Shown here piece by piece: positions 58,384 to 64,000 of a DNA stretch of 64,000 nucleotides. The position numbers and the translations under genes are program-made. The notes beneath the pieces are model-generated. The model was given only the letters and a program-made list of their open reading frames with translations, was not told the origin of the DNA and ran no database searches. Source of the stretch: Rosa chinensis (Eukaryota; Streptophyta; Magnoliopsida; Rosales; Rosaceae); NCBI RefSeq assembly GCF_002994745.2, contig NC_037088.1, positions 46,368,911-46,432,910 of the forward strand, in the 5' to 3' direction. Each line of letters begins with the position of its first letter. Position 1 is the stretch's first letter.

Positions 58384-59695
58384 AAAAATACCCTCTCTGC
58401 TAGAGTTTTTGAGAGCGCCGGTGATGGCCAAGCTTCTCTGCACTTGCCTTCATCTTCGATGGAGAAAAATTCTGGCCCTTCCTATGGGGTCGCAGTTATC
58501 GAGTACAGTTCAGTCCGTCCCTCCTGTCTCTTTGTTTCTCTCATTGACGTCGAGATCAGGAGCTCTTTCTCCTTCTCAATTTGGTTTGCTTCGAGGTTTG
58601 AGGTTGAACTCCGTTCGGCTGCCAACTGAACTGGTGTTTGCTAGTGATTGGAAGATTTGGGATCCTGGGCGGTTCACGGATTCGTCTGAGCTAGGATTGG
58701 ATCGGGTTCTGTTAGAGTTCGCCCCCACGGATGGAGGCGAGGGCGCTTTCAAATGGGCCAGGATGTTGGGACGGAGCCGAGATTCTGGCCAAGCCAGGCT
58801 CGATTGATATCAAGTTTTGGGATGCGGCGAGGAGGTTGGGTGAGGAACTCGAGTTTGCCCATCGCGGTGGCGTAGAGCTGCTGCCATGGGCTTGTCGGGT
58901 TCAGGCTCGGCTAGTCAGAGCCCCTCCAATCTGAGAGGGAATTGGTTATGGCAGAGCATTTTCACAATCCTGTTTCGTAACAGGATCCAGGCCAAAGAGG
59001 GCGCTGGTAAAAGTGTTTGGCGTCGTGGTGACGAGGGTGGGATCAGCCTTCTCTGGTGGAATTCGGATGAGGATTTCTGTAAGGCTCCTCAGATCAGTGG
59101 TGTTTGGGTACGGAGGCTCTCTTGTGCCCGGAGAGGAGCTGATGCTAGGGTGTCCATGAGCTTGGGTGCCTTAATCAGATTCAAATGGGCTTGGGCTTTT
59201 GTCAAGGTTGCTTTGGCAAACTTGACTTTGGTCTCGGGCCAGATTTGGATCCGTATTTGGGATCCTGGTGGCTTACAAATCCGGATCTTGGATCCGAGAC
59301 ACCTGCTCATATTGATATGGTATTGGTTCTGGTTCTTAGGAGTTCGTTTGCTAATTTTCAAGTTTCTGACACCCTCGGTTACTTTCAAACTCTTGGTAGG
59401 CGAATCACCTCTCCTAGGTGATCATATCACCGGTTACTGTTACGGTTACTATTACATTTACACTGCTTTTGTGACATGTGCAGTGCAGCGATGTCGTTCT
59501 ACATCAAGTCACATCCTGGTCACCTTTCATTCTAGATGCGTCTGTGCGTCTGATTATCCTTTATTATTTTTCCTTTATTATAGATGCGTCTGTGCATCTC
59601 ATTTTTCTTATTGTTTTATTTCGATGCTTTTGCATTACTCCATGTAACCTTTTGTTATCACTTAATATAGTCTGTCGTCTTTCCTTAAAAAAAAA
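58384..59695 (+). mobile_element. GC-rich non-LTR retroposon with 16-bp TSD
   Basis: AAGTATTCAAAAAAGT (58368-58383) and AAGTATTAAAAAAAGT (59696-59711) flank it, and an A tract precedes the right copy. The body is GC-rich and has an open frame of 153 codons that starts before the insert (58346-58807) plus a 253-codon frame (58886-59647). The latter includes NWLWQSIFTILFRNRIQAKE. I do not recognise either product; both may be remnants of a LINE ORF1 or a retroposed host transcript. Repeated GATGCGTCTGTGC words lie near 59535 and 59583. Confidence 0.65.
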
Positions 59696-59799
59696 AAGTA
59701 TTAAAAAAAGTGAATTGGAGGTTTAATAAGTAGAAAATGTCTAAATATCAAATTTAGAAGTCCAACTAATACCACCATATTTTAAAATAAGGAAGATTG

Positions 59800-60715
59800 T
59801 TTTCCTTAAACTTGGTCTTCTACCGTAGCTAAAATTGTTATTGTTGTTTTTTCTTCTTCTTCTTCTGGGAGAGAAATATAACTGTTTAATATGTCACTCG
59901 CTGAATAGTAAGTTATAAAAAAAAAGAGTTAATTGATTATAGGTCCATTTCCACCCTACAATATTGGATGCAGTCCACTAACAAAATTTTTACTATTTGC
60001 GGTCCACCCAGTCAGCCTACTAGCCAGGTAAGCAAATTCTCTACCTATGTTTATCCAGAAATTTACAGAGCATGCCATTTTAATTTAGGGATTTATAACA
60101 TATCCAAAAACTGGGAAAGAGGATTTCACGCCATCTCCCTTCTTCCTAACGTCCGGCCACCCCATTGATCATCAATGTAAACTATCTCCGTCGTAATTGC
60201 AAGCCACCGTTATGATTTCAATTTCGGAGAAGAGATTACGGGACAATAATTACTTAGTCGGTTTACGTTTCGAAATTAATTTGACGATGGCCGCAGAACA
60301 AATCCTACTCGCCCACCTAGTTCCTCCCCTGGAGGGCTTTTTGGAATTCATCTGGGTACCGCTGTCAGAGGTAAGGTCTGGGTTCTTTCTTGTCTGAATT
60401 CAGCGGGTGTACAGTTATGCCTCTGGTCTAGGTGTTTGGGTATCTATTGAGTTTGAAATTGGGCATAATCGGATGATGTGTTTGTTTTTTTGTTCTGCTT
60501 CTTGCCTGGTGCAGAGGTAGCTTCACTAACAAAGGTAGTAGTTTGGGTGTATTGGGTCTTGTGGAAATCAATGACCTATTTTGTATTTTGTTAATGTTGT
60601 TGCATGGTACAGAGGTTGCTTTGGTAATCAAAGGTTTTCTTTTCTTCAATATGGTCTTTATCAAATGTTTATCCGATTATGGATCAATTTAACTTTCAAG
60701 TTTTGCAGGTGATTT
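59800..60715. other. AT-rich flank of the MuDR-type fragment
   Basis: No supported gene. It holds the left copy of a 138-bp direct repeat (60362-60499). A GATTATAGGTCCATTTCC stretch near 59935 could be a decayed element end, but no partner was found. Confidence 0.4.
60362..60499 (+). repeat. 138-bp direct repeat, left copy (right copy 61766-61903)
   Basis: CTGTCAGAGGTAAGGTCTGG through TTTTTTTGTTCTGCT is repeated almost without change at 61766-61903. The right copy joins directly to the transposase reading frame after DSEDEST, so the repeat probably arose by an internal duplication or rearrangement of the element. Confidence 0.85.
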
Positions 60716-61770
60716 ATGGCAAAGAAGGAGTATCCCTATCTAGAGTACAGGTGTGATTTATTGAAGTTTGGACGTGTGATGACGGATGAGCTTAGAGCAG
60801 ACATAACACAAGAGAAACTAGTTTTGATCCAGAGAACACCATTTGGGAGCTTGTTTATGGCGTATTACAATGGTACATTAATAGAATCTGCTTGCAAAAA
60901 ATCTGATTTGGAAATAGTGGCTCTCTTGAAGTGTTTTAACCAGCAAAACAAAAGTTTTAATTTTGGGGAGTTCACCGGTACTATAACCAGCAAAGACATC
61001 TCTGAGTTGTTTGGCTTAACACTCATGGGGGAAGAAATTAACCTAGATCAGAAGAAGAAGAAAGAGGATAGAGGTAACAAAAAAATATAGGCAACAAGGA
61101 GTGCACTACCTTAACAATTCGACTCCGGAAAAGTGTTTTGATGGGTTCAAAGATTGTGTCGTCAGTTGTAGCAGACCAAATTCGAAGCAAACCATTGATG
61201 AAGCCTATTGAAATCGTAAAAGATTTCAAGCACAACTATGGATTGGATATATCTTATTATAATGCATGGAACGGTAAAGAGTTGGCAAAAATTCAAGTTC
61301 ACGGCGATGAGGAATCGTCGTATACTCAGTTGCTATGGTATGTTGATGCATTGATGAAGACAAACCAGACTCTTCATATCATACCATGCCTCCATAGAAG
61401 GTTACAAATTTTGCAGACCATTCCTTTGTCTTGATGGATCCCATATAAAAAATAAATACAAAGGACATTTGCTGGGCGCAACTGGGAATAATGGTAACCA
61501 AGGTATAAACACTTTCCATATCTATTGTTAAGGTAGTGCACTCATTGTTGCCTATATTTTTTTGGCCAGTGTTACCTCTATCTAAACTGTATGTAGTCCA
61601 AATTTACGTACACAGATGAAAGAACCAATCTTCCTTCTTGACAAATTTATATATGGACCCTGCTGAAATCGACAACTTTTCGTAATTTTTTTTTAACTTG
61701 TGTCTAATGTACAGGTATATATCCCCTGGCTTTTGCTATAGTTGACTCTGAAGATGAAAGTACCACTGTC
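60716..61770 (+). pseudogene. MuDR-type transposase gene, decayed
   Basis: The first frame (60716-61090) starts MAKKEYPYLEYRCDLLKFGR and includes LIQRTPFGSLFMAYYNG, resembling the N-terminal DUF1985-like region of some plant Mutator-type proteins. From 61138 another frame gives KPIEIVKDFKHNYGLDISYY, then ELAKIQVHGDEESSYTQLLW, the DNA-binding-adjacent region of MULE transposases. After a frameshift comes RPFLCLDGSHIK with GATGNNGNQG, carrying the first catalytic Asp (LDG). A GT-AG intron at 61502-61713 joins to IPLAFAIVDSEDEST. The second and third catalytic residues and the zinc knuckle are missing. The domain would catalyse cut-and-paste transposition if intact. No terminal repeats could be paired to it. 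Confidence 0.65.
61069..61591. repeat. Inverted repeat of about 50 bp inside the MuDR fragment
   Basis: TAGAGGTAAC...ATATAGGCAACAAGGAGTGCACTACC-type sequence at 61069-61118 is inverted at 61524-61591, with a small loop-out in the right arm. The arms bracket the first-catalytic-Asp region. Confidence 0.75.
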
Positions 61771-61903
61771 AGAGGTAAGGTCTGGGTTCTTTCTTGTCTG
61801 AATTCATCGGGTGTACAGTTATGCCTCTGGTCTAGGTGTTTGGGTATCTATTGAGTTTGAAATTGGGCATAATCGGATGATGTGTTTGTTTTTTTGTTCT
61901 GCT

Positions 61904-63136
61904 GAGTTTGAAACTTGTGTCTAATGTTCTATTTTTCCAGACGGTCCACTCTCAATTATACTTTGGATTAAGCTATTTCATTATAATTTTCTATATGGTA
62001 GACAAAAATTAATTCTGAATAATAAAACGATTACCTCAATTCAAGGAGTGATTGAAATCTTTACATATGTAGCATATATATGTGTGTGTACGTGTGTGTG
62101 TGTGTATATATATATATATAAATTATATCATAATTGTAGACGCTCAAATTATGGAATTAACTGTGGCAGTCATAATTTCAATTGGATTAGACATGAATGT
62201 GTTACCTCTATATAAAAATACTATTTTCAGCTATTACGGTATTAAATAAGGGTATATTTGGAATCCACGAAAATGAAAATTGGCGGTGTTGAGTCAGCAA
62301 AATAGAAATGGAAAAGAATCCAACATGGCAGCTGAGTCATAGGACCGCGAATAACAAAAAAAATCAACCGGACTAAATCTAATAATCTGTATGAATTTTG
62401 GACTTAGATCTAATTAACTCAAAAAAGAAGTCACTGAAAGTGAATTATTAAGTGGTGTACTTTTTTGTTTGTGATTGATTTTGTCTTTAATTTGTGGGGT
62501 TGGTGAGGATTGCATTAACTAACGATGATAAGGGAGGATCTGGTTGAAAACTGATGAAAAATTTTGTCAACCGGGTAACGACTGATGTTGGTCAGTTTCC
62601 CAAATATGCAACTGAAACTGAGCCGCTGCCGGCAGTTATTGACAGATTGGTATATTGAAATTTTGGCTCGAATTTCAACTCAATTTCGGGGAATAACCAG
62701 ATCTAGAAATTAATCTCCGCCTCCGAGCACAATATCGATCACACTTTCCCCCATCTGCAGTCCTTAATTGAAATTAGAAACATGGAGCTCTTCCTTTAGG
62801 ACATCTCAATCTCTATCGTCATCATTTTGTGCCCATTATTAGAGAAAAGATTCGATTTTCACATTCTGGGTCTGATTGGAAGAGCAGGATTGCAAATTTT
62901 TGGAGGAAATTGAGTTGGGTCTTGGGGGTAGATTGAAAATTAGGGTAATTGATCAAATTGAAGAAGAAGTTGAATCAGGAAATTGGGGGTTTTAGGTTTG
63001 AATTGAATCGAGGGTTTATGCTGGATGACTAGAAAACGATGATGGAATTGTAGTATGAAAGAAGAAGATGATGAATTGATGATGGACTTGGAAAAAAAGA
63101 AGAGGATGGGGAAAGAAACTGAAGGAGAATACGATG
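61904..63136. other. AT-rich intergenic sequence
   Basis: Contains a TG/TA microsatellite at about 62079-62120. Its right part (about 62860-63136) is purine-rich on the plus strand. I see no gene. Confidence 0.45.
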
Positions 63137-63194
63137 AATGCCTCTGTAAGTATATCATTTATTTTAAAATGAATCATATACTTACAGAGGCATT
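63137..63194. repeat. Near-perfect short hairpin
   Basis: ATGCCTCTGTAAGTATAT at 63138-63155 is followed, after 20 bases, by its exact reverse complement at 63176-63193. The next outer pair also matches. The 19-bp stem and short loop could come from a small inverted duplication or a miniature element. It lies just before the repeat shared with 4685-4775. Confidence 0.85.
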
Positions 63195-63311
63195 TGAGGA
63201 GGTTCACCTCATGGGAATACCATTTTTACATTTGGTAGATCGTTGATCTGATTGATCTCACTAACTAAATCGATCCTCATAGGACTAATTTGAAGCAAAT
63301 TTTTTTTGTAA

Positions 63312-64000
63312 AACTTTTTTTTGATCAAGAATAAACTTCATTAATAATGAACTAGATACAATGGGTTTTGGCAACATCTCATACACAAAAATGGCCACTG
63401 GACTTCACACTGGAACTCCAAAATGACTGACTGATGGAGCCAAAAAAGGCCCTGACTCAACTACAGACTTAGAACTTGCACTACAATTAAAAGGCAAAGA
63501 CAATATGCGCAGGAGCAGTGAATCCTTGACATATAACTTTGTCAACACTAACTCTTCACCCAGAGTCCTCATGACCTGCCTTTGATCGACCAAGTCTACA
63601 CTTGTTGTGACTTCGAACCCAACCAAAGTGAAAAGCTGGACTGTCAGACCTGAGACTAAATTAAACCCAAAACCATTGCCACTTAAATGTCAACAACGTC
63701 AATCCACACATGCTCCAAATCGCCATCACCTCCACCCGAAATCAACAGGAACAATCCCACTAGAAGGTCAAAGATGATTGTCTATGCCAGTATGCCACCG
63801 CCAGACATTTTAGCCACCGTTGCTTACCCAACTCCAGAACAGGACCGACCTCTAGACAGTCGAATAGAAGATTGTCTATGCCAAAATTGTAGTGCCCTTG
63901 ACTCAACAGCTAATACTTAAAACAAAACCTTGAAAGTGACTTATTGCTCAAAAACAAAACAAAAGAAACCAAACCCTAAAAACTAGTAAAAACTGTCCAC
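63312..64000 (-). mobile_element. Probable 5'-truncated non-LTR retroposon, minus strand, running off the window
   Basis: A T tract at about 63300-63322 is followed by GATCAAGAATAAACTTCATT, which on the minus strand reads like the AATGAAGTTTATTCTTGATC plus poly(A) end common to plant LINEs. The body is less AT-rich than the flanks, with duplicated GATTGTCTATGCC words at 63776 and 63870. No domain is readable and the other end lies outside the window. Confidence 0.45.

Larger units (their letters stand above)
57375..59776. mobile_element. MULE-like element carrying nested retroposons
   Basis: The left end GGTGGTTTTAGTTGGACCTA and the right end on the other strand (GGTGGTATTAGTTGGACTTC) match for about 45-60 bp and continue through AAATTTGATATTT. 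The same consensus is seen in the element at 2521-3386. No TSD is clear. Inside are three retroposed inserts (57651-57787, about 58160-58300, 58384-59695). The remaining sequence is AT-rich. Confidence 0.6.

Noticed and set aside
1..64000. CRISPR arrays, bacterial operons, rRNA or intact tRNA genes
   Set aside because: No regularly spaced identical repeats with unique spacers, no rRNA-like sequence and no complete tRNA cloverleaf were seen; the only tRNA-like part is the SINE at 6767-6876.

Overview
This window looks like transposon-dense nuclear DNA of a eudicot plant. It is AT-rich and has GT-AG introns, plant gene families, and tRNA-derived SINE, LINE, Copia, LTR, hAT, Mutator-like (MULE) and Helitron elements. 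Some repeat motifs remind me of Rosaceae, but I cannot confirm the species from sequence alone. Only two complete host genes are visible: a five-exon single-C2-domain protein at 39183-40193 (+), and an intronless cytosolic sulfotransferase at 50292-51302 (-). A third gene enters at the left edge on the minus strand (coding exons 931-1014 and 168-269, 5' exon near 2175-2265).

Layout. 1-2.3 kb holds the edge gene. 2.5-9 kb is a cluster of small elements: a MULE with a 9-bp target-site duplication (TSD), tandem 190-bp repeats, a 1-kb foldback inserted in a SINE tail, a Pack-MULE carrying Exo70-like fragments, and another 9-bp-TSD MULE. 9.5-24.5 kb is a nest. A LINE (17-bp TSD) is split by a TGTTGA/TCAACA-ended element (TSD GTCTC), and that element is split by a young LTR retrotransposon (TSD CAATC, LTRs about 1.7 kb) with one gag-position ORF and no pol. 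The LINE itself lies in a segment duplicated at 3.8-4.7 kb.

25.3-28.4 kb is mostly unassigned, with one Copia LTR remnant. 28.4-34.3 kb is a non-autonomous hAT element carrying one exon of a hydroxypyruvate-reductase gene and interrupted by a 3.1-kb solo LTR. 34.6-38.1 kb and 46.3-48.4 kb are paired copies of a segment carrying DUF1664-like pseudogene fragments. The first copy has extra hAT and Helitron insertions, and the second copy gives the empty sites. 40.7-46.2 kb is a decayed Copia element.

48.9-64 kb contains a GC-rich non-LTR retroposon, the sulfotransferase gene, two hAT elements with 8-bp TSDs, a 180-bp tandem duplication, a LINE RNase H fragment, two large MULE-like elements, a decayed MuDR-type transposase and a near-perfect short hairpin.

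I found no new defence or metabolic gene system. The notable content is the completeness of the insertion record and four separate host-gene fragments (Exo70-like, hydroxypyruvate reductase, and DUF1664 twice) carried inside mobile DNA. Coordinates of decayed elements are approximate unless a TSD fixes them.
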